A stretch of 64,000 nt of DNA from Glandiceps talaboti (GCF_964340395.1 NC_135550.1:10344408-10408407), one strand, 5' to 3'; counted from the stretch's first letter, positions 22,488 through 30,481 are shown. The notes: generated from the letters alone by a model not told the origin. Translations and numbers: made by a program.

Positions 22488-23702
22488 CTGCATGTTTGCT
22501 CAATTGTTTTGAAACCAGAATTGTGTGATCCCCAGGGAGTTCAGGAAGTATGAAGAACCATTGTTCCATTATAGGTCCTTGCCCATAATATTTGCAAAGT
22601 GCTTGCACACAGTGTTGGCAAGCATTAGTATAAAAACTCACATTATAAACTGACAGTATTTTTGCCTTTATTTTTGTTAAATTTCAAATCTGATTGTTTT
22701 CCTCACACAGACAATTTTTCCCGATATGGTGGAAAGACGTCTGGTAAAGTTTCCATGGGGATAGATGATGTAAGTCAAGTACTATAATTTTGATTTTGAT
22801 AACCTGTCGAAAGTGATTCAACTTACTAGTAACAAGTTTATAGAAGTGAAAATACATAAGTCTTGTCGTCGTCGACTTTCAAAACATTTCTATCGTTTCG
22901 ATGAAAGTTACCAACACCAGGGAAAATCTAAGTGATGAAATGATTTCATTGGTGTTTTGCTTTGAAAGATATTTTGCACAGTACTTGTTTTGCTAGATCA
23001 GTGATTCAAATTTTCACTCGCCGATCAGAGCTTTAAAGCTGCTGACCAAGTGTTTATGAGATCTAGACAACCAACAAACAAAACACATTTTTTTGTAATC
23101 ACTACAACTGTTATTTGCACTACAGGAAATTTTCCAGTGTCTTGTGCCACACTTTGATTCACATACAGCCACACAAGCACTGGAACAAATTACCCTATTA
23201 TCATTTACCCAATATCATTTCCAGTGCAATGCAATGTAATGCAATGGAGAGCACAGCATGGGCATCAAACCTGGGCAATAATCTTCCATATCACGCCCCA
23301 GCACACTTTGCCCAAATATGGCAAGTGGCTCACTCATCAATATCTGTTCACTCAGTGATTTGGCTTTGTTAATTTCATCACTGTTTTTACAGTTTTGCAA
23401 ATAAAATAACTTATCACTGCCAATTTATGTGATTATGTGCTTCAAATGATGTTTCCATGCCTTTGATATATGCTAAAACCTATACACACCGACGAATGAC
23501 ATGGATATGGAGTTTATGGACCTCCTAAAGTCAGGGCCCTTCCATCGTACAACCTTGGTCTTCGAAACCCATATCCAGGCAGTAAAGATTATTATGCCAC
23601 AATGTCACTAACACTACATTGAATTTAGTCATCATCTTGAATTAATTATTCCACTCTGACCTTCTTTATCCACAGTTCATCCAAGTGACAATGTATTCAT
23701 AA
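432..23702 (+). CDS. Classical PEF calpain, gene 1 (complete coding region, 18 exons, 679 aa)
   Basis: Intracellular Ca2+-dependent cysteine protease (calpain, clan CA family C2) that makes limited cuts in cytoskeletal and signalling proteins. Exons: 432-578, 2810-2879, 6866-7118, 7646-7898, 8872-8969, 9163-9240, 10765-10928, 12880-13052, 13457-13668, 14392-14434, 17780-17857, 18223-18280, 19001-19062, 20042-20110, 21162-21240, 21696-21812, 22711-22769, 23676-23702. All introns are GT-AG and the phases join without a break (2040 nt including stop). Catalytic Cys75 lies in [12 protein letters not shown], His232 in [10 protein letters not shown] and Asn260 in RIRNPWG. Approximate domains: N-terminal segment 1-40, protease core 41-305, C2-like domain III 306-480 with acidic loop 369-380, linker 483-510, PEF 510-679. 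The length matches classical calpains (about 700 aa). The start is the ATG in a strong ACCATGG context with an in-frame TAA at 396. The Cys-His spacing of 157 residues equals that of human CAPN2. The orthology subgroup was not resolved. Confidence 0.95.
661..694. repeat. Short hairpin repeat (CATGGATGTAT stem)
   Basis: A perfect 11-bp inverted repeat, CATGGATGTAT and ATACATCCATG, with a 12-nt loop containing CTCCCC. The same design with a related loop recurs at 52604-52633, and a half copy lies at 1016-1037. Confidence 0.6.
725..822. repeat. Two-copy tandem repeat, 50-bp period
   Basis: A 48-bp segment beginning TTTATAATTTGTTTTACAAG is repeated with one mismatch, 50 bp apart. Confidence 0.85.
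2810..2879 (+). CDS. Calpain gene 1 exon 2 (residues 50-73)
   Basis: Encodes [20 protein letters not shown] and continues to [16 protein letters not shown] is the classical run-up to the catalytic cysteine. Acceptor TTTGTAG, donor GTAAGT, 70 nt, ends in phase 1 inside the Gly73 codon. Confidence 0.94.
2983..3600 (+). repeat. Dispersed repeat family R1, copy 1
   Basis: Diagnostic blocks in order: CCAAGGGGGGCTA, a TCCGTCTGTC-like string, CAACCAAACTTTCAG, GGCCATATTTGTAGTTAAAAA and GTGTCTACACCCATGTTATC. The same blocks recur near 18868-18960, 33371-34300, 55180-55600 and, more weakly, 56400-56510. No coding capacity was seen, and the ends are not defined. Confidence 0.6.
3641..3786. repeat. TG microsatellite
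   Basis: About 146 bp of TG dinucleotides with TG/CG-rich interruptions around 3685-3745, intronic. Confidence 0.95.
6037..6053. repeat. Poly-C run (17)
   Basis: Seventeen C residues next to a T run, inside a degraded TIR-element fragment. Confidence 0.9.
6866..7118 (+). CDS. Calpain gene 1 exon 3 (residues 73-157, catalytic Cys)
   Basis: Encodes [12 protein letters not shown] with the nucleophile Cys75, then [28 protein letters not shown] and [14 protein letters not shown], all hallmarks of calpain subdomain PC1. 253 nt, donor GTAAGT. By eye it differs from gene 2 exon 3 at 14 of about 84 residues. Confidence 0.96.
7119..7645 (+). other. Gene 1 intron 3
   Basis: 527 bp. Only a short CAGA tetranucleotide run (about 7351-7371) stands out. 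Confidence 0.85.
7646..7898 (+). CDS. Calpain gene 1 exon 4 (residues 157-241, catalytic His)
   Basis: Encodes [33 protein letters not shown] and [10 protein letters not shown] with catalytic His232, the start of PC2. 253 nt, ending phase 0 at donor GTAAGT. The calpain substrate-cleft motifs are intact. Confidence 0.96.
7899..8871 (+). other. Gene 1 intron 4
   Basis: 973 bp. About 390 bp of it is one copy of TIR-element family T1; the rest shows nothing recognisable. Confidence 0.85.
7976..8363 (+). mobile_element. TIR element family T1, copy 1
   Basis: Starts AAAATAATAAATTGTTTGGT and ends with the imperfect inverse, ...ACCACACAATTTTTTGGG. The interior is shared with copies at about 39500-39860 (reverse) and 50171-50536, including CCCACCTAG, TGGCTGTACATCTGATGGGA and CTACCTACCCCACC. 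No ORF, so probably a non-autonomous DNA transposon. Flanking duplication is not clear in this copy. Confidence 0.65.
8872..8969 (+). CDS. Calpain gene 1 exon 5 (residues 242-274, catalytic Asn)
   Basis: Begins [20 protein letters not shown] and carries catalytic Asn260 in [13 protein letters not shown]. 98 nt, donor GTAAGT. The first 12 residues are the most divergent part of the core relative to gene 2, consistent with a surface loop after the catalytic His. Confidence 0.95.
9163..9240 (+). CDS. Calpain gene 1 exon 6 (residues 274-300)
   Basis: Encodes [17 protein letters not shown] and DDDGEFW, the calpain DDGEFW motif at the end of the protease core. 78 nt, phase 2 to 2, donor GTAAGG. 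Confidence 0.94.
9548..9684. mobile_element. Foldback palindromic element F1
   Basis: Two arms of roughly 60-65 bp with a short AACATTTT loop near 9616. Left arm blocks AATAACACATGC, GGGCAATATCACAATTAGTG and GGGTTGGCA are mirrored on the right as GCATGTGTTATT, CACTAATTGTGATATTGCCC and TGCCAACCC. No ORF. TTAA occurs at or near both edges but no clear target duplication could be set. Confidence 0.7.
10501..10697 (+). mobile_element. tRNA-derived SINE
   Basis: A-box-like GGGTGAATGGTTAG near 10513 and a near-perfect B box GGTTCGAGCCC at 10556-10566, spaced as in a pol III promoter. A conserved-looking tail follows (CCTTGGGCAAGATTTGAAC, CCCAGCTGTATAA, ACCTGGTAAGCTGTAT), then an ATT-repeat 3' end. 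Such tails occur in ancient metazoan SINE families; the family name was not established. The region is not a functional tRNA. Confidence 0.75.
10765..10928 (+). CDS. Calpain gene 1 exon 7 (residues 300-355)
   Basis: Encodes [20 protein letters not shown], then [13 protein letters not shown], the start of the C2-like domain [12 protein letters not shown] is a strong calpain signature. 164 nt, donor GTAAGT. Confidence 0.95.
10929..12879 (+). other. Gene 1 intron 7
   Basis: 1.95 kb, two thirds of it a CTGTAT hexamer satellite. The flanks show no further feature. Confidence 0.85.
11352..12628. repeat. CTGTAT hexamer satellite, 1.28 kb
   Basis: About 210 hexamer units, mostly CTGTAT with CTGTAC, TTGTAT and CTGCAG variants arranged in runs, interrupted by a few phase-shifting indels. 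Long open frames on both strands here translate to two-residue repeats and are artefacts of the satellite. Confidence 0.95.
12880..13052 (+). CDS. Calpain gene 1 exon 8 (residues 355-412)
   Basis: Encodes [16 protein letters not shown], the acidic loop (residues 369-380, almost all Asp/Glu), [11 protein letters not shown] and [10 protein letters not shown]. The acidic loop in domain III is thought to contact the protease core and tune Ca2+ activation. 173 nt, phase 0 at GTAAGA. Confidence 0.95.
13053..13456 (+). other. Gene 1 intron 8
   Basis: 404 bp, AT-rich; nothing recognised. Confidence 0.85.
13457..13668 (+). CDS. Calpain gene 1 exon 9 (residues 413-483)
   Basis: Encodes [48 protein letters not shown] and [12 protein letters not shown], completing domain [14 protein letters not shown] is the expected calpain motif. 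212 nt, donor GTAAGT. Confidence 0.95.
13669..14391 (+). other. Gene 1 intron 9
   Basis: 723 bp. Holds a CA microsatellite (13922-14066) and, near 13724-13750, a stretch matching one end of the TA-flanked TIR element at 19465 (CAACTGCCGACATCGGACC after TTA). Confidence 0.8.
13922..14066. repeat. CA microsatellite
   Basis: About 145 bp of CA repeats with a few CAGA and CG interruptions. Confidence 0.95.
14392..14434 (+). CDS. Calpain gene 1 exon 10 (residues 483-497, linker)
   Basis: A 43-nt exon encoding [14 protein letters not shown]. Acidic and proline-rich, as expected for the linker between domain III and PEF. Supported by exact phase fit and GTATGG donor; the sequence itself is not diagnostic. 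Confidence 0.8.
15231..17236. repeat. 44-bp minisatellite with interspersed 24-bp short units
   Basis: The long unit starts CATTCATACAGTGTTAATG and ends TCATATAACCTGG (44 bp). Short units are CTGGCCTGTACATTGTCATA plus TAAC (24 bp), i.e. the long unit without its first 20 bp. Roughly forty units in all, highly homogeneous, interrupted once by a 240-bp insertion at 15926-16165. Confidence 0.95.
15926..16165. mobile_element. Foldback insertion F2 inside the minisatellite
   Basis: The array reads CTGTAC, then 240 bp of unrelated DNA, then resumes ATTGTCATAT in register, so this is a clean insertion. Its left part is a 93-bp palindrome (15932-16024, arms GATAATGAACGAGTTTGGTT and inverse, centre around GGGGCGTAGCCCC). 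A second inverted pair is 16027-16043 with 16149-16165. No ORF and no obvious target duplication. Confidence 0.75.
17379..17464. mobile_element. ~85-bp mini-element M1, copy 1
   Basis: Core TTTTCACTCGCCGATCAGAG followed by GCTGACCAAGTGTTTATGAG; right end GATCTAGACAAC inverts to a sequence like the left end TTGTTGTTGGATC. Followed at once by a CA tract. Confidence 0.65.
17461..17526. repeat. CA microsatellite
   Basis: About 66 bp of uninterrupted CA directly after mini-element M1 copy 1. Confidence 0.95.
17780..17857 (+). CDS. Calpain gene 1 exon 11 (residues 498-523)
   Basis: Encodes [20 protein letters not shown], then QKLSGN: the linker end and first PEF helix ([10 protein letters not shown], equivalent to the calpain FxxLAGED run). 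78 nt, phase 0 at both ends, donor GTAAGT. Confidence 0.92.
17858..18222 (+). other. Gene 1 intron 11
   Basis: 365 bp; nothing recognised. Confidence 0.85.
18223..18280 (+). CDS. Calpain gene 1 exon 12 (residues 524-543, EF1)
   Basis: Encodes [19 protein letters not shown]. DMEIxxxEL matches the non-canonical first EF-hand of calpain PEF domains. 58 nt, donor GTAGGA. Confidence 0.93.
18387..18455. mobile_element. Mini-element M1, copy 2 (right end truncated)
   Basis: Shares GTTGGATCAATGATTTAAAT and TTTCACTCGCCGATCAGAGC with the family, then stops matching after CTGCTGAC; the GATCTAGACAAC end is missing. Confidence 0.6.
18868..18970 (+). repeat. Dispersed repeat family R1, short copy
   Basis: Shares AGGCACTGCCCGGAGGG, TTGGGTTCCATCCGTCTG and CATATCTCTGGCATGCACTA with the copy at 33371. 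Confidence 0.6.
19001..19062 (+). CDS. Calpain gene 1 exon 13 (residues 543-563)
   Basis: Encodes [20 protein letters not shown] and the Asp at position 1 of the EF2 loop (Asp563). [11 protein letters not shown] is the expected EF2 helix. 62 nt; donor GTATCC is weaker than the others. Confidence 0.92.
19063..20041 (+). other. Gene 1 intron 13
   Basis: 979 bp, a third of it a TA-flanked TIR element (19465-19806). Around 19205-19440, GAATTGATTCAAAACCAATT-type blocks repeat in both orientations without a clear unit. Confidence 0.8.
19465..19806. mobile_element. TA-flanked TIR element (MITE), about 342 bp
   Basis: Termini CAACTGCTGACATCAG (left) and the inverse of CAACTACTGACATCAG (right), each bordered by TA. 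The inverted homology goes deeper: AAACAAATGAATTGGATT and AACACTTGGCACAGCATG are mirrored on the right. No ORF. TA flanks fit the Tc1/mariner group. Solo ends occur near 13724 and 28913-28976. Confidence 0.75.
20042..20110 (+). CDS. Calpain gene 1 exon 14 (residues 564-586, EF2)
   Basis: Encodes [20 protein letters not shown], then IWK. With Asp563 it forms a canonical Ca2+ loop: D563, D565, S567, K569, G571, E574. 69 nt, phase 0 at both ends, donor GTATGT. The alternative acceptor CCTTAG upstream would break the exact loop spacing. Confidence 0.93.
20449..20545. mobile_element. Mini-element M1, copy 3 (diverged)
   Basis: Recognisable by TTAGATCAATGATTTAAACT, TGATCAGAG and GGTGCTGACCA, with an altered right part. 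Confidence 0.5.
20655..21000. repeat. 22-bp minisatellite rich in CTATAG palindromes
   Basis: About 15 units of CTATAGGCTGRCCTATAGAA plus AC. Each unit holds CCTATAGG and CTATAG, so the array is palindromic at the unit level. Degenerate CCTATGGGCCGGCCTATAGG follows near 21018-21036. Confidence 0.93.
21162..21240 (+). CDS. Calpain gene 1 exon 15 (residues 587-613, EF3)
   Basis: Encodes [20 protein letters not shown], then [18 protein letters not shown] (D593, D595, S597, T599, S601, E604) is a canonical 12-residue Ca2+ loop. 79 nt, donor GTAAGT. Confidence 0.95.
21241..21695 (+). other. Gene 1 intron 15
   Basis: 455 bp; nothing recognised. Confidence 0.85.
21696..21812 (+). CDS. Calpain gene 1 exon 16 (residues 613-652, EF4)
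   Basis: Encodes [20 protein letters not shown], then [18 protein letters not shown]. [18 protein letters not shown] is the conserved EF4/EF5 junction of PEF calpains. 117 nt, donor GTGAGT. Confidence 0.95.
21910..22144. repeat. TG microsatellite with TGTC interruptions
   Basis: About 235 bp of TG with regular TCTGTC interruptions, ending in a TTTGTG hexamer run. Confidence 0.95.
22243..22329. mobile_element. Mini-element M1, copy 4
   Basis: Full copy: left end TGTTTTGCTAGATC, right end GATCTAGACAACA (inverse TGTTGTCTAGATC), core CACTCGCCGATCAGAGC. The ends form an imperfect inverted pair. Confidence 0.7.
22440..22485. repeat. Poly-G run (46)
   Basis: Forty-six consecutive G residues, unusually long for an animal genome and capable of quadruplex formation. 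Exact length is likely to vary or be mis-sequenced. Confidence 0.85.
22711..22769 (+). CDS. Calpain gene 1 exon 17 (residues 652-671, EF5)
   Basis: Encodes [19 protein letters not shown], the fifth EF-hand, which lacks the acidic ligands of a Ca2+ loop, as is normal for the PEF dimerisation hand. 59 nt, donor GTAAGT. Confidence 0.92.
22770..23675 (+). other. Gene 1 intron 17
   Basis: 906 bp with mini-element M1 copy 5 (22986-23071); nothing else recognised. Confidence 0.85.
22986..23071. mobile_element. Mini-element M1, copy 5
   Basis: Nearly identical to copy 4: left TTGTTTTGCTAGATC, core ACTCGCCGATCAGAGC, an AGCTTTAAAGCT palindrome in the middle, right GATCTAGACAAC. Confidence 0.7.
23676..23702 (+). 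CDS. Calpain gene 1 exon 18 (residues 672-679 and stop)
   Basis: Encodes FIQVTMYS then TAA. A very short last exon with a hydrophobic F-x-Q-x-T-M-x-S/A end is typical of PEF calpains. Acceptor TTTATCCACAG. Confidence 0.92.
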   Translation, partial: FIQVTMYS

Positions 23703-23855
23703 GATGGTCACAGAAGAAAAGAAAGCTGAATCAGAAATCTGAATATGCTGCACAATCGTGTGATGATAATCAGAACAGCTAATCAGTAGCAGTAGGAAGG
23801 AATAATATATCATTTTTCTGACAAAGGAAATGAAAGTTAGATAAAACAATGTGCA

Positions 23856-23861
23856 AATAAA
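23856..23861 (+). promoter_or_regulatory. Candidate poly(A) signal of gene 1 (AATAAA)
   Basis: First AATAAA after the stop codon, 154 nt downstream. Others at 24690 and 24726 could serve a longer 3'UTR; the sequence alone does not decide. Confidence 0.4.
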
Positions 23862-25914
23862 TTTAATTCTAGATTTGATGTGGAAAATTTTGGTATAGGA
23901 GTTATTAGATTTTCTGAAAAATAATTTCTGAAAAAGGATTTCAAATATTTCTGTAAAGAAGGGAATACAGCCATCAGAGATTTTATTTCCTGTATATGCT
24001 TCTGACTGGACAACAGTTTACCAGAAGCTGGCATTATTTGAAATATTTTTTGATGGTGCCGACAAAGTGCATTAGATCTCCAATGGTTGTATTTATTTTG
24101 TAAGTGTTATAATTTGTGACGAAAGTTATTTTGTGTTTATATTTTGGAATGCAGCAACATATAAAATGCATATCTCGTTATATTTATGGACAAGCGTAAA
24201 ATTGGTGTGCATAGTTTTAGAGTAATCTAATATGTAGTTAGTGACCGTGTAAATTTCTCTCGGTCATCTTGCCCAAATGTTAGTCACACTTAACCCAGCC
24301 TCTACCCAGTACAAACTGAACCATCAGCCAGATTTGGTGAAGCAGACACAAAGAAGCTGTGAAAGTATGAAATCAAGAGAGGCTGTGATTAACTTTATCA
24401 ATTCTGCATTTGAATCAGTTTTATGTTAAGTTGTGTTTAATAATAACTAACGAGCTGACTGCCTAATATTTTTTTGGCGGTAAAATTATATTAAAGGCTT
24501 TAAAATTCAAACAAAAACAACCCAAAGAAACCAATATTGACACACCCGTCCCCAGTTGATACATTTAATATTGTTTTATTTATTGGGCCACCAATATTTT
24601 ATTTTATACGCGTTTACTATACTTTTTTTTAGAGAAAATGTGCTAATTTGAAAAAAAGGGTTATGGGAACAGAAATACTTTGGTATAAAAATAAACAATA
24701 CAGTTGTAGTGCAATCAGATAGTGTAATAAATGATACAATATATATTTGATATTGGGTTCTTCAATTTCTAATCGGAAAGTGACAATCCTATAATCATGT
24801 TCATTTCATGTGTAGTATGTTAATAGAACTGCAAATTAACAAGTGTTTGCCTTTCATTCAATTTGATTATTATTTCACAAAATGAAATATAGATAAAAAA
24901 AAGCAAGCTCAGGACCTTGAAGAGATTTACATAGTCGGTTTGAAGTGATAGGTAATATAAACTTTGAACTTGAAACCACCGACACATTGTTTTTGTCTCG
25001 ACTGTACAATATGGTGCTCCACATAGTTTGCTAACCCGGAGATTAAAAAGCAAATGTTACTATTTTCACTACATCTTTTATGCAAAATAATGTATTTTCT
25101 ACTATATGAAATGTACAAAAGTATTCACTTGTACCAAAACAGCATATTAATACCATAACCATATGGACATATTCAATAAATTTACATTTATGAATGGACA
25201 TTTTAAATAAATTTACATCTAACTTACCTGGGTGGTATATTTAGAAACAGACAAAATAGATTTGAAATGAGCAATTGTTTATATTATATCATAGGGCCTT
25301 TAGAAATGTACAAATACAGCTTAAGGGTGTGTGTGTGTCATTTATACAATGAATATATAAATTATTTATTGAGAAAGATACAGGTATTCTGTATGTTTTG
25401 TTCATTTTTAGACTCAATCTGTATTATACGAGTATGAAATATAACAAGTATATAGAGTGTATTGTTATCTTTTAATTGACCATAATTATCATGTAGACAA
25501 AATAATGGTGCTGAAATGGAATGTATTTACAAAAATAGTAACTGCTACATCGGATATCATTCACTCTAATTAGCCATAATAACTCTTACAATCAAAAGTT
25601 GCTGTGAGACAGACTGTATGGAGAAACCAATAATGATGTTGGGTACAGTGGCTATGCTGGTTCAACTGTTTTGCTGTGGTTTGAGTGTATTCCATGGTGG
25701 CAATGTAGCTGAACCAGAAAAGTACAAACAGACACTTTGGTTTCACAATCTGACCCCATTAATTTAACTGCTGTTCACTTCATGGCAGCAGGCAACCACT
25801 TGAAACCATGATAACATCCACACCCACCACATAGAAGTTACAGTAAGTTTAGGAAAGATAAATGTGACATCATTCAGCATCTAACAATATTTATGTCAAA
25901 ACCAATCATAACTC

Positions 25915-26165
25915 AGTCTCAGGAATTTTAAAGGACACACCTCACTCCTACACATGCCTTTCAAACTTTACCAAATCACAATAAGTATACATAACACAGC
26001 CTCAGGAACTGTGACTTTGAGCACACGCCAACGCTCTTCTCAGACTTCCTTGGTTCACCATAGCAAAGCCTTAGGAACTTTGTGAGGGACACGCCTACCT
26101 GCATACATGCCTTTCAGATTTGCTAACTCACAGAAACATTTTAAACAGAGCCTCAGTCAGGAAGT
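25915..26165. repeat. Diverged tandem repeat
   Basis: Three imperfect copies containing GCCTCAGGAA-like, GACACGCCTAC-like and CATGCCTTTCA-like blocks spaced roughly 80-100 bp. Confidence 0.55.
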
Positions 26166-28912
26166 TTGTGAATACAAATATGCTGTGAATGTCTTTTATT
26201 GTTTGCATTGTGTCTTATGTACAAGAATTGTCATCTATTAGAGCCTACGAGGTCCTATTGTATTGTAATATAGCTTATAATTAATTGCTGGCGTGGGAAC
26301 ATTATTAAAAAGAAAGAAAGATAGAAAGTTATACATACTACTACTACTACAGTGTCTGTCGTGTGATTGTTCATGTTAAATGGTGTACGTCCGGTTTGGG
26401 GAAAAGAAAAAGTAACAAACACTACTGGTGTGTGACTAATGATGGCCAAGTGAACTTGAATCCTAATCTATCTGGAGACGAAATGCGGGTTTGTAAATGT
26501 AATTTCAAACTATGAATTCGTATGAATCAACCAACATTTAGAATTACATGTGATTTTGGAATTAGGTTTTCGGATGTTGATTTCAATATTCGTAATTTGA
26601 AACTAGAATCGCAAATCAAAATATGAACCTTTTCCCAGTACCGGAATGTTAAAGGGGACACTGGTGTTTTCAAAAGCAGATGGCGATGGGTTGGGGGTGT
26701 AGTATTTTGCACTACAGACATATCTCTTCCGACCCATCCCCATATAATTGCTGAACAGAGCTTCCTACAGGTCAGGTAATAGCTGGAAGCAGGTAGATTT
26801 GTTATTTTAATCACCCATTGCCTTCGTGTGTCATCCGAAATGCGATGTCATCATCCAAAAACCAACTTTCAAAATCACACGTAATTCTATAATGCTGAAT
26901 ACATAAATTCGAAATCATAGTTTGAAATTACGTCGAAAACTTATCATTTTATCTCTACATTAATTATAGCCTAGAATTTAGGCAACATAGAATTTTGATT
27001 CCCCCATCTCCCGAATTCAAAACCCTCATTTGCATAAATTCCAGGCAAGATAGATTAGGATTTCATTTGGTGGTATTACTAATAGCTACGTACCACCAAC
27101 TACTACAGTGTGGTGTCACAGTGTTTCTTCTTTGACATTTGTGTGGGTGTCAGTTTATAGGCAATCACAAAACTGGTTTTATCTTAGCTGTTTCTTTATG
27201 CTTCAGGGACCCATAAAAGTCATTTTCACCAATTGCACAGTCAACCCCTGTATTACTATTAGTCTAAAATAAGGTTATAGCAAAATTGGTAACAGACTTT
27301 CCATACATTATAGTTCCGCTACAACTTTTACACCCTAAAATTAAGATTATGTATAACTTTGATGGAGGTTTGATGTATATTATCGACATCATTCTGTTCG
27401 TTTTCTCATATTATGATACTGTAATTGATTTTATCTCAAAAACGACCCCACTGCAGTTTATGCCGCAAAATTGTAATCTGACTCACTGTGTCAGGAAAAT
27501 ATTCGCTCTTGAAGTGCTATCGAGCACTGCTTGTAAACGCGAAAGAAGAGACTTCGCGGTGAGTGAACTTGCGCCATCACAGAAGCAAGTTTAATTTTAT
27601 TACCCCTTTCATATATACTTGGCTAAATAAGGCAATATTATCGATATTATCCACATTTTATTGTATTCTGGTAGAAACATTCTGATACATATCTCGGGAA
27701 ACAAGTGCCTGTGGGGGGGGGGGGCATCACCTACCTCAAAGTGTATGAGTCCATAGCTATAAATAAAAAAAAAAGCTACCTCGCACGGTGTTACTTTCAT
27801 CCATGGTTATTGTCCAGATTGATGTCTCCTTGTTACACCTGGCGGGAACGTTTGGTGTAAATAAGCTGGTACATCATGTGTTCTATAAAATATATAAATA
27901 ACGTTCACATACGGGCCCAAACTGATCCATAAAATTTAACTACATCAGATCTCTTGCTGTAGTCTGGTGTAATTTATAGTTACTTTGTTATCATAACAAG
28001 ATCGCATTGCCTCATCGAGGTTAGGCAACACACTGTTTATTTTTACCTTGCAATGTTTTTTTGAAATTTATAAAGTTAGTAGCTTTTTTAAAAACAATGT
28101 ATACACAGAAAAATGGACGACTCAAGAAAAAAAGACGATAACAGAGTCTGGGAAATGGAAAACTGGTTACATCTCAATAGAATATATCAAATGTAGAGAT
28201 GTTAATAAAAAAAATAACATGTCAGTTAGAGGTCAAACTATTACAAGCTTCTTGATATAGTAACTTATGGCCTGAAAGATTCTGTAGACGCTCTCATTGC
28301 TGATTTGTATGTATCAATATCTATTGAATAATTGTACTAGAATATCCTTGTACTGTACCTTGTTACTTCGACTCCGTGTTATTGAGATGCCCGGCATCGC
28401 AGTAACACGTCAACAAATGATTAGCCCAATGTCACGTGAGTCGATGATGACCCACAGTACAATTTTAATATAATTATGTACATACAAAACAGTTTCAGCG
28501 ATGCGATGGCCCGATGACTGTGAGAGAGTCTAAGAGATCCCGGCGTTCCTTCCACATATAACGAATGCGCTCTCTCGTTAGGCAGCGGCTGAAACTTTCA
28601 TATTGAATTTGGTGAAAGAGAATTTTTTTTTTTAGATATTTCGAAACATTGTGCAAAATTCCCAAAAAAAAACTTTATCTTGCAACATGCCCTGATCTGC
28701 CGTGGAAACCGTGGTATCAGATAATGGTATTATAACTTTTACTAGTCTTAAGATAAAATGGAACAACATACAAGTAGGGGAAAAAATTGGGATTTTGCTC
28801 GAGGAGATGTCGGGTCTTCATTGGGCAATGTACAATCTTTTACTGTATGAAGATGAGTACATGTCAATGGCACAGAGGAAAATATCACCACTAGCCCTCT
28901 CTCTCACCACAA

Positions 28913-28976
28913 TGTTTACTTCCCCATGTTTGTAACAGGTTCAATTCGTCCATGGTCTGATGTCGGCAGTTGTACA
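28913..28976. mobile_element. Solo right end of the TA-flanked TIR element
   Basis: TGTTTACTTCCCCATGTTTG followed by TAACAGGTTC, then CCATGGTCTGATGTCGGCAG and TTG, bordered by TA, matches the right terminus of the element at 19465-19806. No left end was found upstream. Confidence 0.6.
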
Positions 28977-28991
28977 ATGATATGATATGTG

Positions 28992-29141
28992 TCATATCAT
29001 ATCATATCATATCATATCATATCATATCATATCACATCATATCACATCATATATCACATCACATCACATCACATCACATCACATCACATCACATCACCAT
29101 GATCACATCACATCACAGCATATCATATCATATCATATCAA
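28992..29141. repeat. ATCAT/ATCAC pentamer array
   Basis: About 150 bp of five-base units: ATCAT runs at both ends and ATCAC runs in the middle. Confidence 0.93.
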
Positions 29142-30042
29142 TGTACTTACGAAGCTGTGGTCAAAAGGATGGGATTGTGTCATGAAATGCAAACCATCTA
29201 TGAGCTTTATCATTTTGCCTATAAAAAGTTTTATCATAAAATGGCGAGGTCACATTTGAAAATTGAGAAGGATTGAATTCACGACACAAGCTAGATTTGA
29301 TGAGATACATGTATATCATGTCACGCTCTCATATAAAGCGATATGTTAAAGTCACAAGACATTCGCTATCCGTAATGTTATATATTGGGGGGGGGGGGAG
29401 TTATGGATTCTACGCTGGTAAATAGCCGCCCATACGAAAATGTAACGGCATAATTATATTAAAATTGATAAATTTTTCTAGGACAGCGAAATTCAACTGA
29501 AATAAAGAAAGTCCGCTGCATGCACTCGATGTCTGTTATGTTATAATTTTCAATATTACTGACATTTTTTTCTTTATTTTTACACAGATTATGGGTCACG
29601 AGTGTACAGTATGTGGTTGAAATGCTAATCTTTGACCATGCGTACGTAGTCATTCATAAAAATCTCGTATACTTCATGTAATTTTAGAGTTGGTCGTGAA
29701 CATTTGTTTCTTAGGGGGTTCATGGTCACCAAACTATGTTATACTGTTGAATTTTTTGTCATTCGATGTCCTTCGATCACCATAGTGAAATAGTTTTAAT
29801 TAATGCTAATATTTTTTAAATCTTCAAAACCAAAAATCCTCATGTGTTTACACACATCGTGATTAAACCACGGCAATATTTTATGCTTCTCCCTAGCCCC
29901 CCCCCACTTCACAATGGTACGATCCACAAACCCTGGAACAGCCTCGTTTTCAGGTTGTCTCGTTTGCATTTGAATGAACCACTCTCGTCTGATAAACATT
30001 TGGCCTGACTCGCACTGTGAGGACGGAAGCACGCGTCTAAAG

Positions 30043-30481
30043 GTGAGCATGCAGTGCGATATACTTTTGATGAGATAATATGTTTCGTTTTAAATTACTC
30101 TGCTTGTTATATAAGGCTAAAATTGCAATAATTGTGGATTTGTCATCCTTATTTTGGCCTCCAATTTGAGATCGAAGAAACACGTAGTTTTACAACCTGT
30201 GTTTAAATTTCGTGTGTGGTTTGCCCGGCCCCTTGGTTAGTTTGTTATGTTAAATGGTATTAGACATGTGCAAATATACGTAATTTTGTTGAGTTCGGCA
30301 CACCCCTTTTGAAGTCCTTTTGACGTGAAGTGTTCAATAATATTGTACAGTCTCATCATTTGTTTGTGCAACCGCATCGTTTACGTAATACGTTTCTCTT
30401 TAAAAATCCAAACCGTTAGAACATTTACGCTGCTCCTCATTTTCCCTCACATTTTCCTCGCCATCCTTTTTATCTCCGTAG
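30043..30481 (+). other. Putative 5'UTR intron of calpain gene 2
   Basis: Donor AAAG|GTGAGC at 30042/30043 and a strong acceptor (long C/T tract then TATCTCCGTAG, ending 30481). The sequence after it resembles that after the gene 1 acceptor. The upstream exon would end at 30042; its start and promoter were not identified. Confidence 0.5.

Larger units (their letters stand above)
21813..22710 (+). other. Gene 1 intron 16
   Basis: 898 bp filled by a TG microsatellite, mini-element M1 copy 4 and a 46-base G run. Confidence 0.85.
23703..30042. other. Gene 1 3'UTR and intergenic region
   Basis: 6.3 kb. AATAAA candidates for gene 1 are at 23856, 24690 and 24726. Diverged tandem repeats lie at 25915-26165, G runs at 27713 and 29387, a TIR-element end at 28913-28976 and a pentamer array at 28992-29141. 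Around 28360-28600 the DNA is richer in CG and contains a CACGTG E-box (28433); its function is unknown. No gene recognised. Confidence 0.75.
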
